DNA of 64,000 nt from Sphaerisporangium krabiense (GTDB lineage: Bacteria > Actinomycetota > Actinomycetes > Streptosporangiales > Streptosporangiaceae): positions 5,274,001-5,338,000 of the forward strand of contig NZ_JACHBR010000001.1 of assembly GCF_014200435.1 (NCBI RefSeq), written 5' to 3'. This document shows, one piece after another, positions 54,086 through 63,447 of the stretch. Position 1 is the stretch's first letter. Each line of letters opens with the position of its first letter. The translations under genes and the position numbers were made by a program. Below the pieces are notes generated by a model, which worked only from the letters and a program-made list of their open reading frames with translations, ran no database searches and was not told where the DNA came from.

Positions 54086-54631
54086 ATGGGAACCACCGCG
54101 CTCATCGTGATCGACATGCTCAGCCCATATGCGCACGAGGACGTCGAACTGCTGGAGAAGTCGGCGGAACGGGTCGTGCCGCCGCTGGCCCGCCTGGTCC
54201 GGCGGGCCCACGAGCGGGACGACGTCGAGCTGATCTACGTCAACGACAACTACGGGGACTTCACCGCGACCCGGGAGGACATCGAGGACCGCGCCCGCAA
54301 GGGCCGCAGGCCCGACCTGGTGGAGCCGCTGCTGCCGCCGCCGGACTGCGCGTTCCTGCCCAAGGTGCGGCACAGCGCCTTCTTCGGCACCCCGCTGGAG
54401 TACCTGCTGGCCCAGCGCCGGGTGGAGAACGTGCTGCTCACCGGGCAGGTCACCGAGCAGTGCGTCCTCTACACCGCGCTGGACGCCTACGTCCGCCACT
54501 ACACGGTCCGCGTCCCGCGGGACTGCGTCGCCCACATCCACCCCGACCTCGCCGAGGCCGCGCTGACGATGATGGAGCGCAACATGCGCGCCGAGATCAC
54601 CACGTCATCGGAGTGCCTCGACCTGACGTGA
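54086..54631 (+). CDS. Isochorismatase-like cysteine hydrolase
   Basis: A 181-residue alpha/beta hydrolase of the isochorismatase-like family. The catalytic triad is visible: Asp in ALIVIDMLSPY, Lys in FLPKVRHSAFFGTPL and Cys in LTGQVTEQCVLYTALDAY. Members include nicotinamidases, ureidoacrylate and N-carbamoyl amidases. GGGAGG is 4-6 bases before the ATG. It follows ctaG by 35 bp but shares no obvious pathway with it. An inverted repeat overlaps its stop codon. Substrate unknown. Confidence 0.88.
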   Translation: MGTTALIVIDMLSPYAHEDVELLEKSAERVVPPLARLVRRAHERDDVELIYVNDNYGDFTATREDIEDRARKGRRPDLVEPLLPPPDCAFLPKVRHSAFFGTPLEYLLAQRRVENVLLTGQVTEQCVLYTALDAYVRHYTVRVPRDCVAHIHPDLAEAALTMMERNMRAEITTSSECLDLT

Positions 54632-54683
54632 CATCCGTCACGTCGGTGACATTTGACGTGCCCTTGAGCTTTGACGTGCGTCA
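54625..54683. promoter_or_regulatory. Cluster of TGACGTG motifs upstream of katA
   Basis: GACGTGAC-atcc-GTCACGTC (54625-54644) is a perfect inverted repeat that overlaps the upstream stop codon. TTTGACGTG is repeated at 54652-54660 and 54670-54678, 18 bp apart, and the last copy extends into the dyad TGACG-tg-CGTCA (54672-54683). This looks like an array of operator half-sites for a catalase regulator. Confidence 0.55.
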
Positions 54684-54733
54684 TCCCGGATAGGGACCGC
54701 AGACCGTGACCGTCACAGGAGGGAGCCGTCGTC

Positions 54734-56386
54734 ATGACGGACGTGTCGAGCATCGGACCGCGGTCGGGGGACGATCGCCCGGTGCTGACCAACCGGCAGG
54801 GACACCCGATCCACGACAACCAGAACCAGCGGACGGTCGGCGCGCGTGGCCCGGCCACGCTGGAGAACTACCAGTTCCTGGAGAAGATCAGCCACTTCGA
54901 CCGCGAACGCGTCCCCGAGCGCGTCGTGCACGCGCGGGGGGTCACGGCGTACGGGTTCTTCGAGGCGACCGGCCGGCTCGGGGACGAGCCGATCTCCCGC
55001 TACACCCGCGCCGCGCCGTTCCGCGGCCCCGGGAAGCGCACCGACGTCGCCGTGCGGTTCTCGACGGTGATCGGCGGGCGTGACTCCTCCGAGGCCGCCC
55101 GCGACCCGCGTGGCTTCGCCGTCAAGTTCTACACCGAGGACGGCAACTGGGACCTGGTCGGCAACAACCTCGCGGTGTTCTTCATCAGGGACGCGATCAA
55201 GTTCCCCGACGTCATCCACGCGCTGAAGCCCGACCCCGTGACGTTCCGGCAGGAGCCGAACCGGATCTTCGACTTCATGTCGCAGACGCCGGAGTGCATG
55301 CACATGCTGGTCAACCTGTTCAGCCCGCGTGGCATCCCCGCCGACTACCGCCACATGCAGGGGTTCGGCGTGAACACCTACAAGTGGGTGAACGAGCGCG
55401 GGGAGACACATCTGGTGAAGTACCACTGGATCCCCAAGCAGGGCGTCAGGAGCATGACCGAGGAGGACGCCGCGGCCGTCCAGGCGGGCGACCTCGGGCA
55501 CGCCACCAAGGACCTGCAGGACGCGATCGACCGCGGCGACCACCCGGAGTGGGAGCTGCGCGTGCAGATCATGACCGACGAGGAGCACCCGGAGCTGGAC
55601 TTCGACCCGCTCGACGACACCAAGGTGTGGCCGGAGAACGAGTTCCCCGCGCTGCCGGTCGGCCGGCTGGTCCTGAACAGCAACGTGCGGAACTTCTTCG
55701 CCGAGAACGAGCAGATCGCGTTCGGCACGGGCGTGCTGATCGACGGGCTGGACTTCTCCGACGACAAGATGCTCGTCGGGCGGACGTTCTCCTACAGCGA
55801 CACCCAGCGCTACCGGGTCGGGCCGAACTACCTGCAGCTCCCGGTGAACCAGGCCAAGAACGCCGAGGTGCGCACCAACCAGCGCGACGGCCAGATGACC
55901 TACCACGTGGACGGGGAGGGCGAGAACCCGCACGTCAACTACGAGCCCTCCATCACCGGCGGGCTGCGGGAGGGCGAGTACCCGACCGAGGACGAGCAGG
56001 GGCCGGTCATCACCGGGCGGGTCACGCGCAAGCGCATCCCGCGCACCAACGACTATCTGCAGGCCGGGCAGCGCTACCTGCTGATGGAGCAGTGGGAGCG
56101 CGACGACCTGGTCCGCAACTTCGTCACGCTGCTCTCGCAGTGCGTGCGGCCGGTGCAGGAGCGCATGGTGTGGCACCTGCTGCTGGTCGAGGACGACCTC
56201 GGCCTGCGCGTGGGGGAGGGCCTCGGCATCGCGCCGGACGACGTCGCCCACCTGGAGCCGCTCGCGAGCCAGGACCTGACCGAGGAGGACCGCGAGCGCC
56301 TGTCCCACCTCGGCAAGAACGGCCCGCGCGACGTGACGGGGCTGACGATGACGCACTGCGTGCCCAACGAGCGCCATATCCCGTAG
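54734..56386 (+). CDS. katA: Monofunctional heme catalase
   Basis: A 550-residue catalase that disproportionates hydrogen peroxide. The distal histidine is in [18 protein letters not shown], the Asn in [15 protein letters not shown], and the proximal heme-ligand tyrosine in [17 protein letters not shown] (R-x-F-x-Y-x-D-T-Q). The length and a modest C-terminal extension fit the small-to-medium-subunit class. GGAGGG lies before the ATG (coding start 54734). Upstream repeats suggest control by a dedicated redox regulator, but no regulator gene adjoins it. A terminator follows. Confidence 0.97.
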   Translation: MTDVSSIGPRSGDDRPVLTNRQGHPIHDNQNQRTVGARGPATLENYQFLEKISHFDRERVPERVVHARGVTAYGFFEATGRLGDEPISRYTRAAPFRGPGKRTDVAVRFSTVIGGRDSSEAARDPRGFAVKFYTEDGNWDLVGNNLAVFFIRDAIKFPDVIHALKPDPVTFRQEPNRIFDFMSQTPECMHMLVNLFSPRGIPADYRHMQGFGVNTYKWVNERGETHLVKYHWIPKQGVRSMTEEDAAAVQAGDLGHATKDLQDAIDRGDHPEWELRVQIMTDEEHPELDFDPLDDTKVWPENEFPALPVGRLVLNSNVRNFFAENEQIAFGTGVLIDGLDFSDDKMLVGRTFSYSDTQRYRVGPNYLQLPVNQAKNAEVRTNQRDGQMTYHVDGEGENPHVNYEPSITGGLREGEYPTEDEQGPVITGRVTRKRIPRTNDYLQAGQRYLLMEQWERDDLVRNFVTLLSQCVRPVQERMVWHLLLVEDDLGLRVGEGLGIAPDDVAHLEPLASQDLTEEDRERLSHLGKNGPRDVTGLTMTHCVPNERHIP

Positions 56387-56436
56387 GGATCTTCTCGGAC
56401 GCGGGCACGTCCGCCGTGCCGTCGGCGGGCACGCCG

Positions 56437-56468
56437 GACGCCGCCGCCCTGTCCAGGGCGGCGGCGTC
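56437..56468 (+). terminator. katA terminator
   Basis: A perfect 13-bp stem, GACGCCGCCGCCC and its complement, around the loop tgtcca, 50 bp after the catalase stop. Confidence 0.75.
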
Positions 56469-56548
56469 GTCGTGACGGGCGGCGTTTGGCAGGGAGAGGG
56501 CCGGGAAGCGGCCGGGAACGGCGTTTCTTCCTGAAAGTGGTGCATTGC

Positions 56549-57589
56549 ATGGCTACACACGACGTGGCGCGGGCGAAGGTGTCGGCCCGCGCGCCGCGAG
56601 GGCCCTTCGACCTGTCGGGACGCTCCTGGCGGTCGGTGCTGAAGCGCACCGTGAAGGAGTTCCAGGAGGACAAGGTCACCGACTGGGCGGCCGCGCTCAC
56701 CTACTACGCGGTCCTGTCGATGTTCCCGGCGCTGCTCGCCGCGGTCTCCCTGCTCGGCCTGTTCGGCGAGTCCGCGACCCGGCCGCTGGTCGACAACCTC
56801 GCGGCGCTCGCCCCCGGCCCGGCCCGGGAGATCATCGACGGCGTGCTGCGCGCCATGCAGGACAGCCCGCGCGCCGCGGGCATCACCACGATCATCGGCA
56901 TCGCGGTCGCGCTGTGGTCCGCCTCGGGGTACGTCGGGGCGTTCATGCGCGCGGCCAACGTCATGTACGAGATGCCGGAAGGGCGCCCGATCTGGAAGAC
57001 CCTGCCGCTGCGCCTGGCCATCACCGCCGTCCTGGTCGTCCTGATGGCGGTGGGCGCGGTGGCGGTGGTCTTCACCGGCGGGCTCGCCGAGCAGGCGGGG
57101 CGGCTGCTCGGCCTCGGGGACACCGCGGTCACGGTGTGGGGGATCGCCAAGTGGCCGGTGCTGGTGCTCGTCGTCATGGCCGTCCTGGCCCTGCTCTACT
57201 GGGCGGCGCCGAACGTCAGCCAGCCGGGGCTGCGCTGGATCACGCCCGGCAGCACGCTCGCCGTCGTGCTGTGGATCGCCGCCTCGGCCGCGTTCGGCTT
57301 CTACGTCGCGAACTTCGCCTCCTACAGCAAGACCTACGCCGCCCTGGCCGGGGTCATCGTCTTCCTGGTGTGGCTGTGGATCACCAACATCGCCGTGCTG
57401 CTCGGCGTGGAGTTCGACGCGGAGCTGGCCAGGGGGCGCGCCATCGCCGCCGGGCACCCCGCCGGCGAGGAGCCGTACATCGAGCCGCGCGACACCCGCA
57501 AGATCCCGGACGAGGACAAGGAGGCGATCAGGAACGGGCTGGAATCCGGCATGGGGGAGAAGCCGTCCGCGCCGGAGTCCGGGCGGTAG
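56549..57589 (+). CDS. YihY/BrkB-family membrane protein
   Basis: A 346-residue integral membrane protein with six hydrophobic segments. DWAAALTYYAVLSMFPALLAAVSLLGLFG (key AALTYY-LSMFPALL) is the YihY signature, and ITPGSTLAVVLWIAASAAFGFYVANFASYSKTYAALAGVIVFLVWLW (key SYSKTYA-LAGVIVFLVWLW) is the second conserved block. Older databases name this family ribonuclease BN, which is incorrect. The transport or structural role is unknown. The ATG at 56549 (MATHDVARAK) is preferred over a start 63 bp upstream. The tail is acidic and cytoplasmic. Confidence 0.88.
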   Translation: MATHDVARAKVSARAPRGPFDLSGRSWRSVLKRTVKEFQEDKVTDWAAALTYYAVLSMFPALLAAVSLLGLFGESATRPLVDNLAALAPGPAREIIDGVLRAMQDSPRAAGITTIIGIAVALWSASGYVGAFMRAANVMYEMPEGRPIWKTLPLRLAITAVLVVLMAVGAVAVVFTGGLAEQAGRLLGLGDTAVTVWGIAKWPVLVLVVMAVLALLYWAAPNVSQPGLRWITPGSTLAVVLWIAASAAFGFYVANFASYSKTYAALAGVIVFLVWLWITNIAVLLGVEFDAELARGRAIAAGHPAGEEPYIEPRDTRKIPDEDKEAIRNGLESGMGEKPSAPESGR

Positions 57590-57599
57590 CGTACGGGGT

Positions 57600-58022
57600 A
57601 TGACCGGCATATCCCGGCAGGCCCGGCAGTGGAGGGTCCGGCGTGATTTCACCCTCCTGAAGTGGACGGCCGCGGCGGCGTTCTGCGTGCTCGGCGTCGT
57701 CGTGGGGGACCTGCGCGGCCTGATCCTCTGCGCGGGCGGCGCGCTGTTGCTCGGCGGGTTCGCCCTGCACGACGTGGTGGCGCCGGTGCGGCTCGCCGCC
57801 GACGACCAGGGGCTGACGGTGGTGACCGGGCTCGCCCGGCGCCGGCGGCTGCCGTGGCCGGAGGTCACCGGCATCCGCGTGGCGCGCACCGCGCGGTACG
57901 GGCTGAGCTGGGAGCTGCTGGAGATCGAGACCACCGAGAGCCTGCACCTCTTCTCGTCCTTCGAACTCGGCACCTCCTGCATGGCCGCCGCCGACGAGCT
58001 CTACCGCCTCCGGCCCGCCTGA
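57600..58022 (+). CDS. Bacterial PH-domain membrane protein
   Basis: A 140-residue protein with two hydrophobic segments near the N-terminus (WTAAAAFCVLGVVVGDLRGL, LILCAGGALLLGGFAL), followed by a bacterial PH-like beta domain (RLAADDQGLTVVTGLARRRRLPW, GLSWELLEIETTESLHLFSSF). This matches the bPH_6 group common in actinobacteria. TAGCGT, which contains the stop of the preceding gene, ends 7 nt before the ATG, so the gene may also have a leaderless transcript of its own. Function unknown. Confidence 0.75.
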   Translation: MTGISRQARQWRVRRDFTLLKWTAAAAFCVLGVVVGDLRGLILCAGGALLLGGFALHDVVAPVRLAADDQGLTVVTGLARRRRLPWPEVTGIRVARTARYGLSWELLEIETTESLHLFSSFELGTSCMAAADELYRLRPA

Positions 58023-58557
58023 CCCGCTCCCTGGATCCCGTGGGAGACGCTCCTCGCCGAGGCGAAGCGCTGTTGGTGACCGCCCCCGCAGGGGCCACCG
58101 GCCTCGCCGGCAAGGGCCGTGGTCGCGGTGACGGCGGACCGGAGTCTCATACCGTCCGTCCTTTCCATGTGCACGGAGCCGTGGAGCCGATGGACGGCGG
58201 GCCGGCCATGAGGTGATGCACGACTCGGACTCACGATTCTTGTGGCTCTTGTGGAATGGCGGGCCGCCGTCGTCGTATATGGCCTCTCATTCCGTATGCG
58301 TGCACCATCGCCGGTTCCCGGACGGATCGGTCCCCGCGGCGGTGTCGCCGCCGATCATGGACTGTTCTCCTTTCGACGGGCACCTCATCGTGCACGGGGT
58401 CGCCGTCCATCCGTGGCCGGGAGCGGCGTGCGTCGATACCTGCTGTACAAAGCGGACCGTCGCACATAGGATGCCGAAGGTTTCAAGCGGCGTTCAGGCG
58501 CCGTTCTCGCGCTGCCAGTCGAAATCCGTTCCTGGGTCGGCGGAAGAATTGCTGAAT
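58023..58557. other. Intergenic region upstream of SARP gene
   Basis: About 535 bp. A hairpin, GCCCC-cgca-GGGGC region at 58082-58095, may end the PH-domain transcript. A TAGGAT hexamer (58467-58472) is a possible -10, and three 11-bp-period repeats lie at 58482-58510. The SARP frame remains open through here but the translated sequence is not conserved-looking. Confidence 0.5.
58482..58510 (+). promoter_or_regulatory. Three direct heptamers with 11-bp period (SARP-type site)
   Basis: TTCAAGC (58482-58488), TTCAGGC (58493-58499) and TTCTCGC (58504-58510) are spaced by exactly 11 bp, one helical turn, as in known SARP/AfsR binding sites. They lie 48-76 bp upstream of the SARP start codon. Confidence 0.5.
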
Positions 58558-61386
58558 ATGGACTTCCGGATTCTCGGACCTCTCGAGATATTCGTTCATG
58601 GCCGGCCGGTCGAGGTGAAAGCGGCGAAGCAGAGGACGCTGCTCGCGCTCTTCCTGATGAGGCCGAACCAGGTCCTGTCCGCGGACGTCCTCGCCGACGA
58701 ACTCTGGGGGGCACGGCCGCCCCGCACCGCCCGCGACACCCTCTACTCGCTGGTGTCGCGGTTGCGCGGTCAGATCGACGGCGCCGGGGCCAGGGCCGCC
58801 GAATGGGCCCTGACCTCCCACCCGCCCGGCTACCTGCTGCGCGTCGATCCCGCGGCGGTCGACGCGCACCGTTTCCTGGCCCTGACCACGGCGGCGCACC
58901 GCCTCACCGCCACACCCCCCGCCGGAGTGGCGGGTCGCCTGGACGAGGCCCTGCGACTGTGGCGCGGTGTCCCACTGGCCGACATCGCCCTCGGCCCCAT
59001 GCTGGAGTCCTGGCGGAAAAGGCTGATCGACGACCGGTTGGCCGCCTTCGAGAAGTACGTCGAGGCACTGCTGCCGACCGGTGTGCCCCCGGAGACGCTC
59101 GACGAACTGCGGATGACGGCATCGGAGCACCCCTACCGCGAGGGGCTGTGGGAACTGCTGATGCGTGCGTTGCGGGCGGCGGGCCGGCGGGACGAGGCGC
59201 TGGCGGCGTACCGGGAGGCCAGGGCCGCTCTGTCCGGCGAACTGGGTATCGAACCCGGCCCCGGGTTGCGGCGCCTGCACCAGGAGGTCCTGAGCGGAGA
59301 GCCGGAGCACGGCGACGACGGCCCCCGGACGGGCGAGCCGCCGGCCGGAGACGGGACCGCGCCCGTACGGGAACAGGTGCCACGCCAGCTCCCCCGTGAC
59401 CTGACCGCGTTCACGGGCAGGCGGGACGAGGTCGCCACGCTTCGCGGGCACCTGACCATGGCCGCCGCGGAGGCGGCTCCCGTGCTCATCGTCACCGGCC
59501 CCGCCGGGTCGGGCAAGTCCGCGCTGGCCGTCCATGTCGCCCACCAGGTCGCCGACGCCTACCCCGATGGGCAGCTCTACATCGACCTGTGCGGGGCCAC
59601 TCCGGGACTGTCGCCGCTGTCACCGTCCACGGCCCTCGGCCGGATCCTGCGCGCGCTCGGCGTTCCCGGCGAGCACGTGCCCCTCGACGCCGGAGAGGCC
59701 GCGGGCCTCTACCGCACGAGAACCGCCACGGCCAGGCTGCTGCTGATCCTCGACAACGCCCGCGACGCGGCGCAGGTGCGGCCACTGCTGCCCGGTGGCG
59801 CGCGCAGCGCCGTGATGGTCACCAGCCGGATGAACCTGGCCCATCTTCCCGACGCCGTCTGCGTTCCCGTGGGCCCGATGCGACCCCAGGACGCCTGCCA
59901 GATGCTGAGCCGGGCCGGCGCCGCCCCGAGCGAGACGGCCGATGTCACGCGGCTGGCCGAACTGTGCGGGTTCCTGCCCCTGGCCCTGGCCGTGGCGGTC
60001 GCGCGGCTGACCGGGCAGCGGCACCTCGGCGTGGGCGAGCTGGTGCGGCGCATGGAGGACGGGCGCCGGCGCCTGAGCGAGCTGGCTGTCGGCGACCTGG
60101 AGGTACGCCGCAGCCTGGAGGTCAGCTACGTGACCATGACCCGGGACGGCCACGCCATGGACCGCGAGGCGGCCCGAGCCCTGCTGCTGCTCGCGTTGCT
60201 GCCCATCCCGGACATCGGCGTGGACGCCGCCGCCGCGCTGTTCGGTCAGACCCCCGCCGAGGCCGCCCGCACCCTGCAACGGCTGGTCGACGCCAACCTG
60301 CTCAACGACACCGCCCGGGACCGGTGGAGCATGCACGACCTGGTCAGGCTGTTCGCCAGGGAGAAGTCGGCCGGCGACCTGGCGAGCGGCCACTGGCCCG
60401 ACCGGTTCGGCGCGATCCTGGACCACTACCTGGCCACCGCCCGGCTGGCCTTCCGGCTCATCGATCCGCACCGGGAGCAGTTCCCGGTCTCCGAGCCCAC
60501 GGCTCCGGCGGCGCCGCTCGCGGACGCCGCGGACGCCAGGACGTGGTTCAGGACCGAACTCCCGGGCGCGGTCCGCCTGGCGGTCCAGGCGCTGAGCGAA
60601 CCGGACCGGCCAGGGCACGCCGGAATGGCTCTGGCGGGAGCCCTGAGATGGATCCTCGATCGGGAGGATCACGTCGAGGAGTCGCTGACCATGTACGAAC
60701 TGGCGCTGCAGGCGGCCCGGCGTCTCGGCGACCCCCAGGCCGAGATCTACGCCCTCGACCAGCTCGGCGGGATGCTCTACCGTCTCGGCCGGTACGACGA
60801 AGCCTGCCGGAACTATCTCCAGGAGCAGGAACTGTGCCGCCGTCACGGGGATCTGCGCGGGCAGACGCGGGCCCTGGGCAACCTGGGCCTCCTCTACGTC
60901 CGCATGCGCCGACCGGCCGAAGCGCTGGCCGTCGCGCGACGACAGCTGCGCTTCGCGGACGAGGGCGGCTGGGACGCCGCCCGGACCCACGCCCACATCA
61001 TGCTCGGCATGTCCTACCTGAACCTCGGCGGGCACGATGACGCGGCAACGCACCTGTGCACGGCCGTGGACCAGGCGCGCGCCCGCGACGACCACTACCA
61101 GCTCGCGGCGGCGCTCAACTACCTGTCGCAGGTCCGGATAGCGATGGGCCAGGGGGAACGAGCGCGGGACCTGGCACGTCAGGGGCTCGGATACGCGCGG
61201 CTGATCGCCGACCGCAAGCAGGAGGCGTCGCTGCTCATCACCCTGGCCCGAGCGCACTCGATGACGGGAGACAGGCAGGCCGCCGAATCGGCCCTGACAA
61301 CGGCCGGGCGGCTGGAAGACGCCCTGGACTCCCCGCTGGTGGACTACCTCGCCGGCGCACGCGCCGAGGTCGCCGCCGCACGGTGA
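58558..61386 (+). CDS. AfsR-like SARP regulator (BTAD, NB-ARC, TPR)
   Basis: A 942-residue regulator. Residues 1-95 are an OmpR-type winged helix (MDFRILGPLEIFVHGRPVEV, RPNQVLSADVLADELWG), followed by the bacterial transcriptional activation domain (DEALRLWRGVPLADIA, EALAAYREARAALSGELGIEPGPGLRRLHQEVL, key ELGIEPG). An NB-ARC ATPase has Walker A TGPAGSGKSALAV and LLILDNARDAAQVRPLLPG, and the C-terminal third is TPR repeats (GMLYRLGRYDEACRNYLQEQ). This is the AfsR architecture, which integrates a signal to activate secondary metabolism. The ATG at 58558 matches the homologous start. No biosynthetic cluster follows, so it may act at a distance. Confidence 0.93.
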   Translation: MDFRILGPLEIFVHGRPVEVKAAKQRTLLALFLMRPNQVLSADVLADELWGARPPRTARDTLYSLVSRLRGQIDGAGARAAEWALTSHPPGYLLRVDPAAVDAHRFLALTTAAHRLTATPPAGVAGRLDEALRLWRGVPLADIALGPMLESWRKRLIDDRLAAFEKYVEALLPTGVPPETLDELRMTASEHPYREGLWELLMRALRAAGRRDEALAAYREARAALSGELGIEPGPGLRRLHQEVLSGEPEHGDDGPRTGEPPAGDGTAPVREQVPRQLPRDLTAFTGRRDEVATLRGHLTMAAAEAAPVLIVTGPAGSGKSALAVHVAHQVADAYPDGQLYIDLCGATPGLSPLSPSTALGRILRALGVPGEHVPLDAGEAAGLYRTRTATARLLLILDNARDAAQVRPLLPGGARSAVMVTSRMNLAHLPDAVCVPVGPMRPQDACQMLSRAGAAPSETADVTRLAELCGFLPLALAVAVARLTGQRHLGVGELVRRMEDGRRRLSELAVGDLEVRRSLEVSYVTMTRDGHAMDREAARALLLLALLPIPDIGVDAAAALFGQTPAEAARTLQRLVDANLLNDTARDRWSMHDLVRLFAREKSAGDLASGHWPDRFGAILDHYLATARLAFRLIDPHREQFPVSEPTAPAAPLADAADARTWFRTELPGAVRLAVQALSEPDRPGHAGMALAGALRWILDREDHVEESLTMYELALQAARRLGDPQAEIYALDQLGGMLYRLGRYDEACRNYLQEQELCRRHGDLRGQTRALGNLGLLYVRMRRPAEALAVARRQLRFADEGGWDAARTHAHIMLGMSYLNLGGHDDAATHLCTAVDQARARDDHYQLAAALNYLSQVRIAMGQGERARDLARQGLGYARLIADRKQEASLLITLARAHSMTGDRQAAESALTTAGRLEDALDSPLVDYLAGARAEVAAAR

Positions 61387-61432
61387 ACCCGGCGATCGCC
61401 GTGGCTGTGACACCCGGCGGCCACGGTTTCGG

Positions 61433-62146
61433 TCAGGGCGAGGTACGGTTCTCGACCACACCCGGATCGGACGGCGCGGCGGGCTTCTCGGACGTGTCCC
61501 GGGCGGAGGACGGGGCGGGCTCCTCGGCCGCGGCTCCGTAGGAGGCGTTCTCCTGGGCGAACCTGCGCAGCGCGCTGAAGACGACGTCGCCGAGCGCCGT
61601 CCAGATGACCGCGGTCTCCAGCAACGTGTCGGGATCGCGTTCCTGCCGGAGCTGTGCCAGGTCGGCCTCGGCCGCCTGGCGTGCCGCCCGCGCGTAGCCG
61701 TCCAGCAGCTTGAGCTGGTCGGTCTGGCCCAGCCTGAACAGCGTGGCGAGGGCGGAGGCGAGGGTCTGGCGGGCGGGGTTGGTGGCGCGGACCCGCCAGC
61801 CGAGCCGCTCGATCAGCTCGTCGGTGTGCCGGGTGGCGGCCTCCCACGCCTCGTCCTCGATCACCGGGCGCGGGGTGACCATGGCGAACTGCGCCTTGCC
61901 CGCCGAGTCGAGCACGCTCATGCCGGGCCCGTACATCTTGGCCAGGACCTCGCGGGTGGCGGCGACGCTGAGCCCGCCGACCTCGATGAGGGCCCTGACC
62001 AGCCGGAGGCGGCGGACGTGGGCCTCGGTGTACTGGGCCTGGTTGTGGCTGGTGCGCTCGCCGGGGAACAGGAGGCCCTCGCGCAGGTAGTACTTGATCG
62101 TGGGCACGGGCACGTCCGCGCGGCGGCTCAGCTCGGCGATGCGCAT
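61433..62146 (-). CDS. MerR-family transcriptional regulator
   Basis: A 237-residue regulator. MRIAELSRRADVPVPTIKYYLREGLLFPGERTSHNQAQY (key VPTIKYYLREGLL) is the MerR winged-HTH, followed by the coiled dimer helix. A roughly 150-residue effector domain with no recognisable metal site follows, more like the drug- or acyl-sensing members. It is divergent from an aldo/keto reductase with 94-103 bp between starts. A dyad lies in that gap, and a second copy of the same element precedes the MMPL gene, suggesting that it controls both. Confidence 0.9.
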   Translation of the reverse strand: MRIAELSRRADVPVPTIKYYLREGLLFPGERTSHNQAQYTEAHVRRLRLVRALIEVGGLSVAATREVLAKMYGPGMSVLDSAGKAQFAMVTPRPVIEDEAWEAATRHTDELIERLGWRVRATNPARQTLASALATLFRLGQTDQLKLLDGYARAARQAAEADLAQLRQERDPDTLLETAVIWTALGDVVFSALRRFAQENASYGAAAEEPAPSSARDTSEKPAAPSDPGVVENRTSP

Positions 62147-62185
62147 GGTCCTCCCTCGGGCCCGATCCGTGAGAGCCCTTGCGCA

Positions 62186-62226
62186 GTCTATCGAAAAGAT
62201 AGTAGACAGTTCTCATATCCATATTG
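62186..62226. promoter_or_regulatory. MerR operator, site 1
   Basis: GTCTATC (62186-62192) faces GATAGTAGAC (62198-62207) as an interrupted dyad. The 29-bp stretch 62198-62226, starting GATAGT and ending CCATATTG, matches 22 of 29 positions of a stretch before the MMPL gene. Confidence 0.6.
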
Positions 62227-62249
62227 CGGCGGCGCGGGAGATGATCGTC

Positions 62250-63281
62250 TTGGAGTATCGGCCCTTCGGGCGGACCGGTCTCAAGGTCAGTCCTCTCTGC
62301 CTCGGCGCCATGATGTTCGGCCGGTGGGGCGGCAACGATCACGAGAGCTCATCCGCGATCATGCGCCGGGCCCTCGACGCCGGGATCAACTTCATCGACA
62401 CCGCCGACGTCTACTCGGGCGGTGAATCGGAGGAGATCGTCGGCCGCTTCCTCGCCGAGAACGGCCTGCGCGACCGCGTCGTCCTCGCCACCAAGGTGCA
62501 CGGCGCCATGGGCGACGACCCGAACAGCGCGGGCAACGGCCGCCGGTGGATCATCCGCGAGGTGGACGCCAGCCTGCGCCGCCTGCGCACCGACTGGATC
62601 GACCTGTACCAGATCCACCGGCCCGACCCCGCCGTGGACCTGGACGAGACGCTCGGCGCCCTCACCGACCTGGTGCGGGCCGGCAAGGTGCGCCACATCG
62701 GGACCTCGACGTTCCCCGCCCACCACCTGGTGGAGGCCCAGTGGGTCGCCGAGCGGCGCGGCCGGGAACGGTTCGCCGGCGAGCAGCCGCCGTACTCGCT
62801 CCTGGCGCGCGGCGTGGAGGCGGACGTGCTGCCGGTCTGCGAGCGGTACGGCATCGGGGTGCTGACCTGGAGCCCGCTGGCCGGCGGCTGGCTGACCGGC
62901 CGCTACCGCGAGGGGATCGAACTCCCCGGGAGCAGGCGGGCCGAGCTGCTCCCGGAGCGGTACGACCTGACGCTGGAGGCCAACCGCCGCAAGCTCGCCG
63001 CCACCGAGCGCCTCGCTCATCTGGCCGAGGAGTCCGGGATGACGCTGATCGAGCTGGCCCTGCGGTTCGTGCTCCACCATCCGGCCGTCAGCTCGGCCAT
63101 CATCGGGCCCCGGACCATGCGACACCTGGAGGACCAGCTCACCGCCACCGACGCGGGCCTCACCGGCGACGTGCTCGACCGCGTCGACGCGATCGTCCCG
63201 CCCGGCGTGACGCTCAACCCGGCCGACGGCGGGTGGCGCCCGCCGTCCCTGGCCGACCCGTCCCTCCGCCGCAGGGGGTGA
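62250..63281 (+). CDS. Aldo/keto reductase
   Basis: A 343-residue NADPH-dependent reductase. EYRPFGRTGLKVSPLCLG is the AKR N-terminus, with catalytic Asp and Tyr in FIDTADVYSGG, the lysine in VLATKVHG and the histidine in LYQIHRPDP, all intact. GVLTWSPLAGGWLTGRY and SSAIIGPRT form the NADPH site. GGGAG precedes a TTG at 62250 by nine bases and gives the homologous start; an ATG at 62241 abuts the GGGAG directly and is less likely. It is the first gene of the MerR-controlled divergent unit and ends in a T-tract terminator. Confidence 0.92.
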   Translation: MEYRPFGRTGLKVSPLCLGAMMFGRWGGNDHESSSAIMRRALDAGINFIDTADVYSGGESEEIVGRFLAENGLRDRVVLATKVHGAMGDDPNSAGNGRRWIIREVDASLRRLRTDWIDLYQIHRPDPAVDLDETLGALTDLVRAGKVRHIGTSTFPAHHLVEAQWVAERRGRERFAGEQPPYSLLARGVEADVLPVCERYGIGVLTWSPLAGGWLTGRYREGIELPGSRRAELLPERYDLTLEANRRKLAATERLAHLAEESGMTLIELALRFVLHHPAVSSAIIGPRTMRHLEDQLTATDAGLTGDVLDRVDAIVPPGVTLNPADGGWRPPSLADPSLRRRG

Positions 63282-63292
63282 CGCTCTAGACC

Positions 63293-63346
63293 GGCGCCGG
63301 CGGCGGTGCGGGCCCGTGGCAACCCACTCCGTCGCCGGCGCCTTTT
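63293..63346 (+). terminator. Intrinsic terminator with T-tract
   Basis: GGCGCCGGCG (63293-63302) pairs perfectly with CGCCGGCGCC (63333-63342), followed at once by TTTT. It separates the reductase from the MMPL gene, so the latter needs its own promoter. Confidence 0.75.
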
Positions 63347-63359
63347 CGTCCGATACATA

Positions 63360-63388
63360 GATAGTGACCAGTCCTACTATTCATATTG
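63360..63388 (+). promoter_or_regulatory. MerR operator, site 2
   Basis: A 29-bp element from GATAGT to TCATATTG, matching site 1 at 22 of 29 positions, 60 bp upstream of the MMPL start. It lies downstream of an intrinsic terminator, where a promoter is expected. Confidence 0.58.
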
Positions 63389-63447
63389 ACCCGATTGCGG
63401 GGCGCACCGCCCGATCGGCGCCGCGTGCCCGCGTTCCAGGAGAGGAA

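Noticed and set aside
56549-57589. Ribonuclease BN
   Set aside because: This old family name is wrong for YihY proteins; the sequence is a six-segment membrane protein with no nuclease motif.
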